From Pectobacterium carotovorum (GTDB taxonomy: Bacteria > Pseudomonadota > Gammaproteobacteria > Enterobacterales > Enterobacteriaceae), in NCBI GenBank assembly GCA_016415585.1, contig CP066552.1, positions 3,782,001 through 3,846,000 on the forward strand: DNA of 64,000 nt, in the 5' to 3' direction. Position 1 is the first letter of the stretch. Every line of letters begins with the position of its first letter. The notes under the pieces were generated by a model. That model made no database searches. It was given only the letters and a program-made list of their open reading frames with translations, and was not told where the DNA came from. Shown one piece after another: positions 43,096-54,180 of this stretch. The position numbers were made by a program, and so were the translations under genes.

Positions 43096-44532
43096 TTAAG
43101 ATTTAGACGTGTTGGCTTTAATTGTGTTGATGATGTTCGTCGTGGAGCAGCCATCCTCAAAGTTCAGGACTTTCACTTCACCGCCGTTGGCCCAGACTTC
43201 TTCACTACCAGCGATTTCATGTGGCTGGTAGTCGCCACCTTTAACCAGAATGTCCGGCAGAATGCTGGCAATCAGACGCTGCGGCGTATCTTCTTCAAAC
43301 GGCACAACCCAATCGACAGCTTCCAACGCACCCAGCACGATCATCCGCTGAGGCAGCGGGTTGACGGGACGGGTCGGCCCCTTCAGACGCTTGGTTGAGG
43401 CATCGCTGTTTACCGCAACGATTAACCGGTCGCCAAGTTTGCGAGCGTTTGCCAAGTAAGACACATGTCCGGCGTGCAGAATATCGAAGCAGCCGTTAGT
43501 CATCACAATCTTTTCGCCACGCTGACGCGCCAGTTCAACAGCATGTTTCAGCTGCTCTTCGGTCATCACACCAAATCCGGTTTCGGCACGACCGCGGATA
43601 GCATTTTCCAATTCAATCGGCGTGACCGTTGACGTACCCAGCTTGCCAACGACGACGCCTGCGGCGGCATTCGCCAGAAAGCAGGCCTCTTCCAGCGGAT
43701 TACCCGCCGCCAGCGCAGCGGCCAACACACCAATAACAGTATCGCCCGCACCGGTCACGTCATACACTTCCTGCGCCTGCGTCGGCAAATGCAATGGCGC
43801 TTTGCCCGGCTGTAGCAATGTCATCCCTTGCTCGGAACGGGTGACCAGTAACGCGGACAGATCGTAATCAGCCACCAGTTGCATACCGCGCTCAACCAGC
43901 TCTTCTTCCGTTTTGCAACGTCCTGCTACTGCTTCAAACTCAGACAGGTTCGGCGTCAGCAATGTCGCGCCACGGTAGCGGGAAAAATCCGTGCCTTTCG
44001 GGTCGATCAACACCGGAACACCAGCCGCTTTTGCCGTCTGAATCATGGTTTGCACATGCGCTAACGCGCCTTTTGCATAGTCAGACAGCACCAGCGCGCC
44101 AATTTTTGGCAGCGCTAGTTGAATACGCTCGATAATCGGCTGAGGATCAATCCCCTCAAAGCCCTCTTCGAAATCCAGTCGGATCAACTGCTGATTGCGC
44201 GACAGCACGCGCAGCTTGGTGATCGTCGGGTGCGTAGGAACAGCGACAAAGTCACACTTCACATTCACTTCACCAAGTTTGGCATTCAGTGCGCGAGCAG
44301 CATCGTCAATGCCCGTTAACCCCACCAGACGCGAGCCTGCGCCCAATGCAGCAATGTTCATGGCGACGTTCGCCGCGCCGCCAGGGCGCTCTTCGATCGT
44401 ATCAACCTTGACCACAGGCACCGGTGCCTCTGGTGAAATTCGGCTGGTCGGCCCATACCAGTAACGATCCAGCATGACATCACCCACCACTAACACACCC
44501 GCTTGACGGAAATCAGGCAGCGTCACTTTCAT
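43096..44532 (-). CDS. hldE: Bifunctional heptose-7-phosphate kinase / heptose-1-phosphate adenylyltransferase
   Basis: Encodes 478 residues. The N-terminal ribokinase-like domain (~1-318; [39 protein letters not shown]) makes heptose-1,7-bisphosphate. The C-terminal nucleotidyltransferase ([20 protein letters not shown]) makes ADP-heptose for lipopolysaccharide core. Follows glnE in the conserved order, separated by an ERIC element. Confidence 0.97.
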   Translation of the reverse strand: MKVTLPDFRQAGVLVVGDVMLDRYWYGPTSRISPEAPVPVVKVDTIEERPGGAANVAMNIAALGAGSRLVGLTGIDDAARALNAKLGEVNVKCDFVAVPTHPTITKLRVLSRNQQLIRLDFEEGFEGIDPQPIIERIQLALPKIGALVLSDYAKGALAHVQTMIQTAKAAGVPVLIDPKGTDFSRYRGATLLTPNLSEFEAVAGRCKTEEELVERGMQLVADYDLSALLVTRSEQGMTLLQPGKAPLHLPTQAQEVYDVTGAGDTVIGVLAAALAAGNPLEEACFLANAAAGVVVGKLGTSTVTPIELENAIRGRAETGFGVMTEEQLKHAVELARQRGEKIVMTNGCFDILHAGHVSYLANARKLGDRLIVAVNSDASTKRLKGPTRPVNPLPQRMIVLGALEAVDWVVPFEEDTPQRLIASILPDILVKGGDYQPHEIAGSEEVWANGGEVKVLNFEDGCSTTNIINTIKANTSKS

Positions 44533-44637
44533 CCTCTACTCCAGGCTTATTTCGCATAATGCGCGTAATAATATCATAGGCACGTATCATTACACGTCAC
44601 TGCCGCACGGCTCTTCACCGCACAACACATTTTGAGA

Positions 44638-44773
44638 TATACCCTAAATAATTCGAGTTGCATGACAAAACGTTAACGTTTTGAACAACGCAAAGCGTTG
44701 GCCCGCAGGGGCGAGGCTTAGAAATGAGCCGAGTATCGCCAACGCGCATGCAGCTTGAAGTATGACGGGTATA
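44638..44773. repeat. ERIC element E4 with the hairpin module replacing its centre
   Basis: Both ERIC ends are present (TATACCCTAAATAATTCGAG; CTTGAAGTATGACGGGTATA), but the usual central hairpin is gone. In its place at 44665-44735 is the module: AAAACGTT/AACGTTTT, GAAC, AACGC/GCGTT, GGCCC..GGGGC, GGCTTAG/TGAGCC. Confidence 0.8.
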
Positions 44774-44778
44774 GGAAC

Positions 44779-47634
44779 TTACGCCCCCACTAACCACTTA
44801 TTCCAACTCACCAGTACCTGCTCCCGCTCAGCAACAAACCGATCTTTGCTGACCCGACCGGACAGTTCCTGCAAGGCCAGATGGTGCAATTCATTGCGCA
44901 TGGTGACGTAGGCCAGCTTGAGCGCGTTGGCTTCACTCTCTTCCATCACGCCATATTGCGCCATCAGCTCCAGAATACGCACATTGTCTGACCAACGGGT
45001 CAAACGCGGTTCCTGAGCGGCGTAACGTAGCATCAGATACTGGGCAATGAATTCAATGTCCGTAATGCCGCCCGCATCCGTTTTGATATCAAAGAGTGCT
45101 TTATCTTTGTTCGCCAGATGCTGACGCATTTTTTCCCGCATTTCTCGCACTTCGGTTCGCAAAGTCTCCGCGTCACGCTCAGCACATAGAATATTGCGGC
45201 GGATAGACTCAAAGGTCTGCTGCACGCCGCTTTCGCCGTACACCATACGCGCGCGTACCAGCGCCTGATGCTCCCACGTCCATGCCTCATTGCGCTGATA
45301 GTCATCAAACGCTTCTACTGTACTCACCAACATACCCGCAGCGCCCGATGGCCGCAGACGGGCATCCACTTCATACAAAATGCCTGATGACGTCCGGGTG
45401 CTAAACAGATGCATCACCCGCTGTGCGAGGCGCAGATAAAACTGGCGACCATCAATACTGCGTTCACCATCCGTCATCACGTCCGATGGACAGTCCAACA
45501 AGAACACCAAATCCAGATCGGAGCTGTATCCCAGCTCCCAGCCGCCGAGTTTGCCATAGGCAATCACGGCAAACCCACGGCCTTCACGATGCTGCAAATG
45601 CGACGGCTGACCATAGCGTGCCACCATCTGCCCCCACGCCTGTTGAACCACAGCCGCGATAATCGCTTCCGCCAAATACGTTAAGTGATCGCTCACTTTC
45701 ATCACGGGCAGTACGCCGCCGATATCTCCAGCGGCGATACGCAGTTGCTGCGACTGCTTGAACTGGCGAACCGCTTCCAACTGCTGTTCTTCGTCATCCT
45801 CAGGGACGCGCATCAAATACTGACGTAGCTCATCGGCATACGCGCCCGGTGCCGTCGGCTGATACAGCGTTGACGCATCGAGCAATTCATCCAGCAGCAA
45901 GGGATAGCGTGCCAGTTGGCTGGCAACCATTGGCGACGCCGCACACAGGCGAATCAGTTGGCCGAGCGCAGCGCGAGACTCCAGCAGCAGTTCGAGATAG
46001 GTGGTGCGTGTGACTATCCCCAGCAGCAGAGGTGTCAGACGAGACAGCACCGTATCCGCTTCCTGACGAGCGCAGACTTCCGCCAGCAAACACGGCATGA
46101 GCTGATCCAGCACGTCTCGCCCGCGCGGCCCTATCGTGCGTTTCGCTACATCGTGACGGAATTCCACAATCGTCCGCATCAGCTTTTCACGCACGCTTTC
46201 CGAGAGATGCGGCGTCAGCGGAGCCAGTTCGCCGTCATCCAGCGTGTCCTGCCATAGACTGCTATAGCTGCCATGTTCGGGGATATCATTATTGTCCGGC
46301 ACATCATCGCCAATCAGGTCATCAAAGACGTGTCGCACCGCCTGCATATGCTGTTCCAGCATGGATTGCAGCGCGTCCCAGTTGTCGAAACCCATTCCCC
46401 ATGCCAGCCGCTGCTGATTCAGCTCATCACCCGGCAAGGTTTGCGTCTGCTCATCGGCAATGGCCTGCAACAGGTTCTCCAGACGGCGCAGAAACAGATA
46501 AGAGTTACTGAGATCGAGCACCTGCTGCGGGGTCAGTAACCCCAAAGTTCCGACATGCTGGAGCGTAGGCAGCAGCGAACGCCCTTGTAATCCCGGTTCA
46601 CGTCCACCACGAATCAGTTGGAAAACCTGCGTGATAAATTCGATTTCACGAATACCGCCCGCACCCAGCTTGATGTTATTGTGCAGATCTCGGCGACGCA
46701 CTTCGCGGGCAATCATGCCTTTCATATTCCGCAGCGACTGGATCACACTGAAATCGATATAGCGACGGAAGACAAAGGGCTTCAGCGTACGGCGCAGTTC
46801 CTGACTGTAAGCATCGTCCATTCCCCCCATCAGGCGCGCTTTGACCATTGCATAGCGTTCCCAGTCGCGGCCTTGTTCCTGATAATAATCTTCCATCGCC
46901 GCAAAGCTGAGCACCAAGGGGCCACTGTCACCAAAGGGACGTAGCCGCATATCCACACGGTACACAAAACCATCGACAGTCGGCTGATCCAGCACCTTAA
47001 TGAGCCGCTGCCCCAGACGCGTGAAGAACTGCGCGTTATCCAGCTCGCGCCGCCCGCCTTGCGTATGACCATTTTCGGGATAGACGAAGATCAGGTCGAT
47101 ATCCGAAGAGAAGTTAAGCTCTCCCCCACCCAATTTTCCCATGCCAAGAATCAGCAGAGGCTGAGCCACACTCTGTGCATTGCAAGGTGTACCCCACTCG
47201 CGACAACAGGCCTGATATAGCCAGCTTCTAGCCGCTACAATCATCACCTCAGCCAGTTCACTAAGCTGACGCAGCGTGTGTTCTGTCGTACTGGTTTGCA
47301 GCGCCTGTGACCACGCAATTCGTGTCAACATATGTCGGCGAAACCGTCGCAATGCGGCCATCAACGCATTTTCATCGTTAACATCGGCCAATGCATTGCT
47401 CAACCAGTCGGCGTAGTGCTGCCACTCTTCGGGCTGCGGCGGTTGCTGATGAATCCCTTGCCACCAGTCAGGATGCAGCGCAAGCGCATCGCTGACAAAA
47501 TCGCTCAATGCCAGAACAGCGGCATCGCTGTCCGTTATCGGTTCATCAGGTGCGGCTTCCCGCAAACGCGACAGAGCACGCTGAGAGTGTTCCGTCAGAA
47601 GCACAGGTAAAGCGGGCAAAGGAAGTATCGACAT
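44779..47634 (-). CDS. glnE: Glutamine synthetase adenylyltransferase / adenylyl-removing enzyme
   Basis: Encodes 951 residues with two nucleotidyltransferase domains: [20 protein letters not shown] (N-terminal, adenylyl removing) and [20 protein letters not shown] (C-terminal, adenylylating). It adjusts glutamine synthetase activity to nitrogen supply under control of PII. Between ygiF and hldE, as in E. coli. Confidence 0.97.
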   Translation of the reverse strand: MSILPLPALPVLLTEHSQRALSRLREAAPDEPITDSDAAVLALSDFVSDALALHPDWWQGIHQQPPQPEEWQHYADWLSNALADVNDENALMAALRRFRRHMLTRIAWSQALQTSTTEHTLRQLSELAEVMIVAARSWLYQACCREWGTPCNAQSVAQPLLILGMGKLGGGELNFSSDIDLIFVYPENGHTQGGRRELDNAQFFTRLGQRLIKVLDQPTVDGFVYRVDMRLRPFGDSGPLVLSFAAMEDYYQEQGRDWERYAMVKARLMGGMDDAYSQELRRTLKPFVFRRYIDFSVIQSLRNMKGMIAREVRRRDLHNNIKLGAGGIREIEFITQVFQLIRGGREPGLQGRSLLPTLQHVGTLGLLTPQQVLDLSNSYLFLRRLENLLQAIADEQTQTLPGDELNQQRLAWGMGFDNWDALQSMLEQHMQAVRHVFDDLIGDDVPDNNDIPEHGSYSSLWQDTLDDGELAPLTPHLSESVREKLMRTIVEFRHDVAKRTIGPRGRDVLDQLMPCLLAEVCARQEADTVLSRLTPLLLGIVTRTTYLELLLESRAALGQLIRLCAASPMVASQLARYPLLLDELLDASTLYQPTAPGAYADELRQYLMRVPEDDEEQQLEAVRQFKQSQQLRIAAGDIGGVLPVMKVSDHLTYLAEAIIAAVVQQAWGQMVARYGQPSHLQHREGRGFAVIAYGKLGGWELGYSSDLDLVFLLDCPSDVMTDGERSIDGRQFYLRLAQRVMHLFSTRTSSGILYEVDARLRPSGAAGMLVSTVEAFDDYQRNEAWTWEHQALVRARMVYGESGVQQTFESIRRNILCAERDAETLRTEVREMREKMRQHLANKDKALFDIKTDAGGITDIEFIAQYLMLRYAAQEPRLTRWSDNVRILELMAQYGVMEESEANALKLAYVTMRNELHHLALQELSGRVSKDRFVAEREQVLVSWNKWLVGA

Positions 47635-47686
47635 GGGGGTTCCCTTGATGCGCCGCCTATCTTCACTGACAAGCGGCAGTTAACGG

Positions 47687-49033
47687 TTACTGTGATGGTC
47701 CGCCGCTATGTAGCCAGAACGGAGACAGGGTTAGTACCTCTTTACGGTAGGCTTCCAGATACACAGAAGGCGCCTTCCCGGCAGCAAGCTGCTCAATTTC
47801 GTGCAGTAGTGCCTGCCAGTGTTTAACGTAGGCTTCCACTTGCTCCGCCGGATAGGCACCGGATAAGAGAAGAAAAGCGTAGATATTACGTTGCAGGCGA
47901 GGAATCTGCTGTTCGTACTGCGCTTCCGTCAATTTAGAAGAAAAGGCACTTTTCAGCTCCGCAGTGCTGCGGCTTAGCATAATGTCGGCAAAGCGTTTGA
48001 ACGATCCCTGTAGCTTAATGCGATCTTTATTATCCATATAATCCCGCCAGCCAGACTCGACCAACCAGGAAGTCAGTACTAACTTACTTTGCAGGTAGTC
48101 GGTGCTGTAACAGACGTCTGCACCGCTGGAGCTTTGTAACCGAGACTCCAAAGTAGCGAGAGCCGAACGAAAAAGCGTGGTGACTTTGCGTAATACGACT
48201 CCACTCACCAGCACCAGCATTTCCCGCATCAACGCGCTGGCCTGTGGCAACGCTTCACGAGCAGAAGGATCCCCTCTGACCCACAGTTCTTCATGGTATT
48301 GCCAGTGGTTCAACGCCAGTTCCAGCGCCGCACGGATGGCCTGATCGATAGTGGCTTTTGGATTGACAACTAATCTATTTAGAGGAAGGCACTCGCGAAC
48401 CGGGTTACCTTTAGCCAGATGGTATCCGCGCGCGGCCTTACTGAGGCTACCCTGCCGCATACCGCCAAACTCCGCAATTTCCTTTGCCAGTTCCAACAGA
48501 TGGGTAGTCTGCCCCAGCTTAAGCTCCATCTCTAGCTCGCACAGCGGTTCGCTCAGATCCCCGGCGCGAATCTCGCCGCGATCTAACGCAACCTCAATCA
48601 CGCTTTGGTAGTAAGTAAACACCCACTTCTCTCGCGTAAAATCCGTACTAAACAGCGGTTTGAGTGACGGTTGTAACAAGGCAACATCACACTCTTCCGG
48701 CCAGATTTCCGTCGGAAACAGGCTGAGATCCAGCTCGGCTTTCTCCAGTTCAACGTTATATTCAGGGTGTTGATGTAGCCCGCCAATCGCCTTACCAGCC
48801 GTCTTCGCCGTCATTTCGTAGCGTTCATTTTCACCGCGAATACGCAGACCGATGCCGTTGCAGCGCAGATAGTTATCCGCCGTTTCATAATAGGTATTGC
48901 TCAGGCGCTGAGCGCGCATGTGCTCATACTGGCTGTAATCACTCTCCCAGTCAGTCAGTTGCGTCAGCAGCGATTCAACGCTGTCGGGATGAACAATAAA
49001 CTTCAGTTCAATTTCTTCACTCATAGCATTCAT
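47687..49033 (-). CDS. ygiF: Inorganic triphosphatase, CYTH-CHAD protein
   Basis: Encodes 448 residues. The N-terminal CYTH domain has the tunnel motif EIELKF and GLRIRGENERYEMTAKTAG. The C-terminal CHAD domain is helical and histidine-containing (LNHWQYHEELWVRGDPSARE). Hydrolyses inorganic tripolyphosphate. ATG 49024 (MSEEIELKF) is an alternative start closer to the E. coli protein; GGTG before 49033 favours the longer form. Confidence 0.93.
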   Translation of the reverse strand: MNAMSEEIELKFIVHPDSVESLLTQLTDWESDYSQYEHMRAQRLSNTYYETADNYLRCNGIGLRIRGENERYEMTAKTAGKAIGGLHQHPEYNVELEKAELDLSLFPTEIWPEECDVALLQPSLKPLFSTDFTREKWVFTYYQSVIEVALDRGEIRAGDLSEPLCELEMELKLGQTTHLLELAKEIAEFGGMRQGSLSKAARGYHLAKGNPVRECLPLNRLVVNPKATIDQAIRAALELALNHWQYHEELWVRGDPSAREALPQASALMREMLVLVSGVVLRKVTTLFRSALATLESRLQSSSGADVCYSTDYLQSKLVLTSWLVESGWRDYMDNKDRIKLQGSFKRFADIMLSRSTAELKSAFSSKLTEAQYEQQIPRLQRNIYAFLLLSGAYPAEQVEAYVKHWQALLHEIEQLAAGKAPSVYLEAYRKEVLTLSPFWLHSGGPSQ

Positions 49034-49200
49034 AACACCAAGACCGCGTTCATTATCATGTCAGTAAATAACATTTTACTTCACCTTACTACTCTTACCG
49101 CACACACTCTTTTTCACCTGCGAACAAGCGCGCATTTCTTATGCAAATCTGTCATCAGCTGCGCGGTTTTACCCCGCTTAAACACGCTGCACGCCGCCTT

Positions 49201-49262
49201 CTAAGAACCTATCCAAGTAGGCGCTATTGGGGCAAAATAGCCCTAATGAGACAGGTTCTAAG
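49201..49262. repeat. Long imperfect inverted repeat upstream of ygiM
   Basis: Outer arms CTAAGAACCT and AGGTTCTAAG (one mismatch) enclose TAGGCGCTATT and AATAGCCCTA arms around GGGGCA, giving a ~60-nt stem-loop. It does not match ERIC or the hairpin module. The rest of the 49034-49346 gap holds the divergent promoters and no gene. Confidence 0.5.
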
Positions 49263-49346
49263 ACTGTTCTCATTTCGGTTTATACATTGCCTCGTCAGAC
49301 TTAAGCCTCTACTATCGGACCACCATTAACGCAACATGATGATCTT

Positions 49347-49967
49347 ATGCAGAAATTAGGCTTACTCTGTTTTACTTTATTTTCTCTCACGCTGAGCTGG
49401 ACCGCACAGGCGGAAGAAAAACGCTACATTTCCGATGAGTTATTGACATATGTCCACAGTGGGCCGGGCAATCAATATCGTATCGTCGGGACAGTGAATG
49501 CTGGCACTGAGGTTACGCTACTCAGCGTTAATGAAAGCGCTGGCTATGCACAGATCCGTGACGATAAAAACCGTACAACCTGGATTCCTCTCGACCAGCT
49601 TAGCAATACGCCGAGCCTGCGCACGCGGGTGCCGGAGCTGGAAAATCAGGTTAAAGACCTGACTGACAAACTGAATAATATCGATCAGACCTGGAACCAA
49701 CGCACCGCTGATATGCAGCAGAAAGTCGCTGCTAGCGATAGTGTTATCAATGGATTACGCCAGGAAAATCAGGATCTGAAAACTCAGCTTATCGTCGCAC
49801 AGAAGAAAGTCAGCGCGGCGAATGTCCAGCTTGATGATAAGCAGCGCACCATCATTCTACAGTGGTTTATGTACGGTGGCGGCGTTGCTGGCATAGGCTT
49901 GCTGCTGGGTCTGCTGTTGCCGCATATCATCCCGCGTAAAAAGAAAAATGACCGCTGGATGAGCTAA
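49347..49967 (+). CDS. ygiM: SH3-domain membrane protein YgiM
   Basis: Encodes 206 residues (TIGR04211 type). It has a signal peptide (MQKLGLLCFTLFSLTLSWTA, cut after AQA), a bacterial SH3 domain (YVHSGPGNQYRIVGTVNAGT), a coiled coil around residues 95-170, and a C-terminal membrane helix (GVAGIGLLLGLLLP) before a basic tail. The cell-envelope role is not established. Upstream of cca, as in E. coli. Confidence 0.9.
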   Translation: MQKLGLLCFTLFSLTLSWTAQAEEKRYISDELLTYVHSGPGNQYRIVGTVNAGTEVTLLSVNESAGYAQIRDDKNRTTWIPLDQLSNTPSLRTRVPELENQVKDLTDKLNNIDQTWNQRTADMQQKVAASDSVINGLRQENQDLKTQLIVAQKKVSAANVQLDDKQRTIILQWFMYGGGVAGIGLLLGLLLPHIIPRKKKNDRWMS

Positions 49968-50089
49968 TCGGAATACGTGCCTGCGAGACGCAGGCATGAG
50001 GTTGCTGACAAAGTCCGTAGAGCGGGAGCAACGGATAGACCGTAAAGACGCTGTAAACACATCCCTGTGCGCTCGGCTTGCGCAGATAT

Positions 50090-50163
50090 GAATCTCATCC
50101 ATGAGATTCACCCTTTCAGGGCCGTCGCAAGCGACGTTCAAAAGCGTTCCTGACGCTTTTGTC
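50090..50163 (-). repeat. Hairpin module, stand-alone copy
   Basis: On the minus strand it reads ACAAAAGCGTC, ACGCTTTTGAAC, then CGCTTGCG, GGCCC..GGG, and AATCTCAT/ATGAGATT, the same hairpin order as the module in ERIC E4-E6 and repeat family A. It lies in the ygiM-cca spacer (49968-50337) without recognisable ERIC ends. A short hairpin TGCCTGCG/CGCAGGCA at 49978-49996 follows ygiM. Confidence 0.65.
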
Positions 50164-50337
50164 CCTGGCGCAAACGCTTTACTCTTCTATTCCGTTACTC
50201 CCGTTTTCGCTCGACAAATTAGGTTTGTTAACGGTCCGGCGCCTGCTTCTTGCAGGCATTTTTCTTTGCGGCCAACGCAGCGGCGCAAAGATGATAGTAT
50301 GTGGTGAAGTATTGGTTATTGATTCAGGAGCCCGACA

Positions 50338-51582
50338 TTGAAGATCTACCTTGTCGGCGGCGCTGTTCGGGACAGCCTGCTGGGTTTACCCGTCACCGAG
50401 AAAGATTGGGTGGTGGTCGGCGCAACGCCGGAGAATCTGCTTACGCAGGGTTACCAGCAGGTTGGAAAGGATTTTCCCGTCTTCTTACACCCCGTTAGCC
50501 GCGATGAATACGCTCTCGCACGTACCGAACGCAAATCTGGCAAAGGCTATACCGGGTTTGTCTGCCATGCTGCACCCGATGTCACGTTAGAGCAGGATTT
50601 GCTGCGCCGCGATTTGACCATCAATGCCATTGCCCGCACCGAGCGGGGCGACCTTATCGATCCCTATCACGGCCGTCGCGATCTTGAGAATCGCCTGCTG
50701 CGTCACGTTTCCGACGCATTCAGCGAAGATCCGTTACGGGTGCTGCGCGTCGCCCGTTTTGCCGCGCGTTTTGCTCATCTCGGCTTCCAGATTGCCGAAG
50801 AAACCATGGCGCTGATGCAAAAAATGGCGCATGAGGGCGAGCTGGCCTACCTGACACCAGAGCGCGTCTGGAAAGAGACGGAAAAAGCGCTCGGCACGTC
50901 ATCGCCAGATGTCTATTTTCAGGTGCTGCGAGACTGCGGCGCGCTGGCCGTGCTGTTCCCTGAAATCGATAACCTGTACGGCGTGCCAGCTCCCGCCAAA
51001 TGGCACCCGGAAATCGATACCGGCATTCATACGATGATGACAGTGGCGATGGCCGCTCGCCTCAGCCCTGAGATTGATGTACGTTTTGCCACGCTGTGCC
51101 ACGATTTAGGGAAAGGGCTGACGCCCCCTGAACTCTGGCCGCGTCATCACGGTCATGGCCCCGCGGGTGTCAAACTGGTTGAAGCACTGTGCCAGCGCCT
51201 GCGTGTGCCTAACCCGATTCGCGATCTGGCAAAGCTGGTTGCGGAATATCATGACCTGGTTCATACCGTGCAGGTGCTGCAACCCAAAACCCTGCTGAAG
51301 TTATTTGATGCGATTGACGTCTGGCGTAAACCACAGCGTCTGGAGCAGTTAGCGCTCACGAGCGAGGCCGATGCCAGAGGCCGTGCCGGTTTTGAAGAAA
51401 ACCCTTATCCACAAGGTGATTACCTGCGTGAAGCCTTCCGCGTCGCCAGTCAGGTCAGCAGTGCGGCCGTCGTCGCCGATGGTTTTAAAGGGATTGACGT
51501 GCGTAACGAACTGGCACGTCGTCGCATTCATGCACTGGCAGACTGGAAAGCACAGCAGCCGGATAGCTCGGGCACGTCCTGA
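50338..51582 (+). CDS. cca: Multifunctional CCA-adding enzyme
   Basis: Encodes 414 residues from a TTG start at 50338 with CAGGAG upstream; the protein then begins [18 protein letters not shown] exactly as expected. It has the nucleotidyltransferase head, the [10 protein letters not shown] segment, and a C-terminal HD domain ([20 protein letters not shown]) with phosphatase/phosphodiesterase activity. Adds and repairs the 3' CCA of tRNA. Confidence 0.97.
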   Translation: MKIYLVGGAVRDSLLGLPVTEKDWVVVGATPENLLTQGYQQVGKDFPVFLHPVSRDEYALARTERKSGKGYTGFVCHAAPDVTLEQDLLRRDLTINAIARTERGDLIDPYHGRRDLENRLLRHVSDAFSEDPLRVLRVARFAARFAHLGFQIAEETMALMQKMAHEGELAYLTPERVWKETEKALGTSSPDVYFQVLRDCGALAVLFPEIDNLYGVPAPAKWHPEIDTGIHTMMTVAMAARLSPEIDVRFATLCHDLGKGLTPPELWPRHHGHGPAGVKLVEALCQRLRVPNPIRDLAKLVAEYHDLVHTVQVLQPKTLLKLFDAIDVWRKPQRLEQLALTSEADARGRAGFEENPYPQGDYLREAFRVASQVSSAAVVADGFKGIDVRNELARRRIHALADWKAQQPDSSGTS

Positions 51583-51586
51583 AACA

Positions 51587-51614
51587 AAGAGGCCACGCTA
51601 ATGCGTGGCCTCTT
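51587..51614. terminator. Bidirectional terminator between cca and uppP
   Basis: AAGAGGCCACGC and GCGTGGCCTCTT form a perfect 12-bp stem with loop TAAT between convergent genes. Confidence 0.85.
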
Positions 51615-51653
51615 CTCTCTATAACGGTCGACCTAAAATCAACGTTCTCAGTC

Positions 51654-52472
51654 TTACATAAACACCATGTAAACCACGCCCGCGACGATAAAACGATAAA
51701 TCGCGAACGGGACAAACGAGATGCGTTTGATGATTTTCAGGAAGGTTTTAATCGCAATCAGCGCCACAACAAACGCCGTCACGAAGCCCACGGCAAACAT
51801 CGGCACATCGGCCAGCGACAGGAAATGCCAGCTTTTATACAGATCCAGAACAGTCGCGCCCATCATCATGGGAACCGCCAGAATAAAAGAGAACTCAGAA
51901 GCCGCATAGCGGCTGACGCCCATCAGCATCCCGCCGGAAATGGTTGCCCCCGAGCGTGAAAAGCCGGGCCACAGCGCCAGACATTGAAAACAGCCAATCA
52001 TAAATGCCTGACGATGCGTGATGTCATCCAGCCCGACAGCACGCGGCTGTTTTGGCTTGAACCATTCCGCCGCTAACAGCAGGAAGCCGCCGATCACCAG
52101 CGCATACATCACGTTCTGTGGATAAAACAGCGACTTGATGAAGTCATGAAAAATCAGCCCAAGCACCACTGCGGGAATCATTGCCAGTAAGATGTGCGTC
52201 AGTTTCAGACGCCCGGAGGTTTTCCCCTCGTGCGGAACTTCGCCGAAGTGAATCCCTATCAGACCAAAGAGGCGACGCCAGAACATCACGACAACAGCCA
52301 GAATCGAGCCAAGCTGAATGATCACTTCAAATGTCTTGGCTTTCTCATCAGCAAACCCTAACCAATGACCAACGATAATCATATGCCCCGTAGACGATAC
52401 GGGCAAAAACTCGGTCAGTCCTTCGACCACGCCAAGAATAAATGCGATTAGCAATGAATGCAGGTCAGTCAT
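51654..52472 (-). CDS. uppP: Undecaprenyl-diphosphatase
   Basis: Encodes 272 residues, a multi-spanning membrane protein with the two family motifs [16 protein letters not shown] and [17 protein letters not shown]. Recycles the lipid carrier for cell-wall synthesis; also called bacA for bacitracin resistance. Same strand as folB, but separated by an ERIC element. Confidence 0.97.
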   Translation of the reverse strand: MTDLHSLLIAFILGVVEGLTEFLPVSSTGHMIIVGHWLGFADEKAKTFEVIIQLGSILAVVVMFWRRLFGLIGIHFGEVPHEGKTSGRLKLTHILLAMIPAVVLGLIFHDFIKSLFYPQNVMYALVIGGFLLLAAEWFKPKQPRAVGLDDITHRQAFMIGCFQCLALWPGFSRSGATISGGMLMGVSRYAASEFSFILAVPMMMGATVLDLYKSWHFLSLADVPMFAVGFVTAFVVALIAIKTFLKIIKRISFVPFAIYRFIVAGVVYMVFM

Positions 52473-52514
52473 CTAAAAATCCTTGCCTCTAATAAAAACG
52501 AAAATGCAGCGCAC

Positions 52515-52546
52515 AAAAAAGCGGCTGCGTACTTCCGCGAGCCGCT
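52515..52546 (-). terminator. Rho-independent terminator downstream of folB
   Basis: On the minus strand AGCGGCT...AGCCGCT forms a 7-bp stem (52520-52546) followed by a six-T run (52515-52520). Confidence 0.65.
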
Positions 52547-52547
52547 A

Positions 52548-52751
<204 letters not shown>

Positions 52752-52821
52752 ACTGGCTTATAGACTATTTGGGTTACGGTTTAGTTGCACGTAAAGCCGT
52801 ATTTATTCTGTTAAATCAGAT

Positions 52822-53175
52822 TTATCGCGTGCCGCGCTCAATAATGACGCCAACCTGACGCGCCTGCGCGACGGCGCCCGGCTTGCTGAGCTTGATCCGC
52901 AGCCAGGGAATCGAGAAGCGCTGCATCAGCATGCGCGCAACTTCTTCAGCAACGCGTTCCACCAGCGCAAAACGCTGGTTTGCCACGTGGGCAATCACCG
53001 CCTCGCTGACATCGGCATAGCTCAGGCAGTCATTAACATCGTCACTAGCGGCTGCCTGACGGTTGTCCCAGCCCATTTCGATATCGAACACCAGTTTCTG
53101 CTGGATGGCCTGTTCCCAATCGTAAACACCAATAGTAGTGATTACAGTAAGTTCTTCAATAAATACGATATCCAT
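52822..53175 (-). CDS. folB: Dihydroneopterin aldolase
   Basis: Encodes 117 residues from ATG 53175 ([20 protein letters not shown]), the conserved FolB start; a GTG codon directly before it is also in frame. It retains the pterin-binding glutamate region ([30 protein letters not shown]). Cleaves dihydroneopterin in folate synthesis. Divergent from plsY, as in E. coli. Confidence 0.96.
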   Translation of the reverse strand: MDIVFIEELTVITTIGVYDWEQAIQQKLVFDIEMGWDNRQAAASDDVNDCLSYADVSEAVIAHVANQRFALVERVAEEVARMLMQRFSIPWLRIKLSKPGAVAQARQVGVIIERGTR

Positions 53176-53303
53176 CACGCCATTCTCTGTTTTTGTCGCT
53201 GTCGGATACCACTTCCGACGGAATATGCGTATTATCCACAGATGAGAAGAGTAAAACGACCCTTATTAAACGTCTCTCTATACAAACTAAACGGAATAGC
53301 GTT

Positions 53304-53939
53304 ATGAGTGTTACCGCGCTTGGTATGATGTTAATCGCGTATCTGTGTGGCTCTATTTCCAGTGCGATTTTGTTTTGCAGAATTGCTGGGCTACCCGACC
53401 CGCGTCAGCATGGTTCTGGGAACCCCGGAGCCACTAACGTATTGCGTATTGGCGGCAAAGCGGCCGCTGCAACCGTATTGGTGTTTGATGTCCTGAAAGG
53501 CATGCTGCCAGTCTGGGCCGCTTACGAGCTGGGCGTTCCCCCGCTGTATCTCGGGTTAACCGCTATCGCCGCCTGTCTCGGCCATATCTATCCGGTCTTT
53601 TTCCACTTTCGCGGTGGCAAAGGTGTAGCAACCGCTTTTGGCGCTATCGCCCCAATCGGCTGGGATCTGACAGGCCTGATGACCGGCACCTGGCTACTGA
53701 CCGTGCTGCTGAGCGGCTATTCCTCGCTTGGCGCGATTGTCAGTGCGCTCATCGCGCCGTTTTATGTCTGGTGGTTCAAGCCACAGTTTACCTTCCCCGT
53801 CGCGATGCTCTCTTGCCTGATACTGATGCGTCATCATGACAATATCCAACGCCTCTGGCGCGGACAGGAAAGTAAAATCTGGAATAAGCTGCGTAAGAAG
53901 AAACAACCGGAAGACGAACAAACCTCCCCCGAAGAGTAA
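53304..53939 (+). CDS. plsY: Acyl-phosphate:glycerol-3-phosphate acyltransferase
   Basis: Encodes 211 residues from ATG 53304, where similarity to the E. coli protein begins ([20 protein letters not shown]); the upstream frame from 53193 is not supported. It is a multi-spanning membrane protein with [15 protein letters not shown] and [12 protein letters not shown]. First acyl transfer of phospholipid synthesis. In E. coli the other neighbour is tsaD; here a chemoreceptor follows instead. Confidence 0.96.
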   Translation: MSVTALGMMLIAYLCGSISSAILFCRIAGLPDPRQHGSGNPGATNVLRIGGKAAAATVLVFDVLKGMLPVWAAYELGVPPLYLGLTAIAACLGHIYPVFFHFRGGKGVATAFGAIAPIGWDLTGLMTGTWLLTVLLSGYSSLGAIVSALIAPFYVWWFKPQFTFPVAMLSCLILMRHHDNIQRLWRGQESKIWNKLRKKKQPEDEQTSPEE

Positions 53940-53947
53940 GGCAAAAA

Positions 53948-53975
53948 AATTCCCGTTTTCACGGGAATTTTTTTA
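53948..53975 (+). terminator. Rho-independent terminator of plsY
   Basis: AATTCCCG and CGGGAATT form the stem with a 6-nt loop, flanked by A-runs and followed by seven T residues. Confidence 0.9.
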
Positions 53976-53980
53976 TGAAG

Positions 53981-54180
53981 TATATCCCTAAATAATTCGA
54001 GTTGCAGGCAGGCGGCAACGCAGTGAATCCCTAGGAGCTTACTCAAGTAAGTGACTGGGGTGAGCGAGGACAAATCGGCTTAGTCGATTTGAACGCCGCT
54101 TGCGGTGGCCCTTCAGGGCGAGGCTCAGAGAGGAGCCGAGTATTGCCAATGCACATGCAGCTTGAAGTATGACGGCGATA
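53981..54180. repeat. ERIC element E6 with hairpin module insert
   Basis: A complete ERIC with the classic centre CTTACTCAAGTAAGTGACTG and the module at 54070-54142 (AAATCG/CGATTT, GAAC, CCGC/GCGG, GGCCC..GGGC, GGCTC/GAGCC). Its right end abuts the stop codon of the chemoreceptor gene on the opposite strand. Confidence 0.85.
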
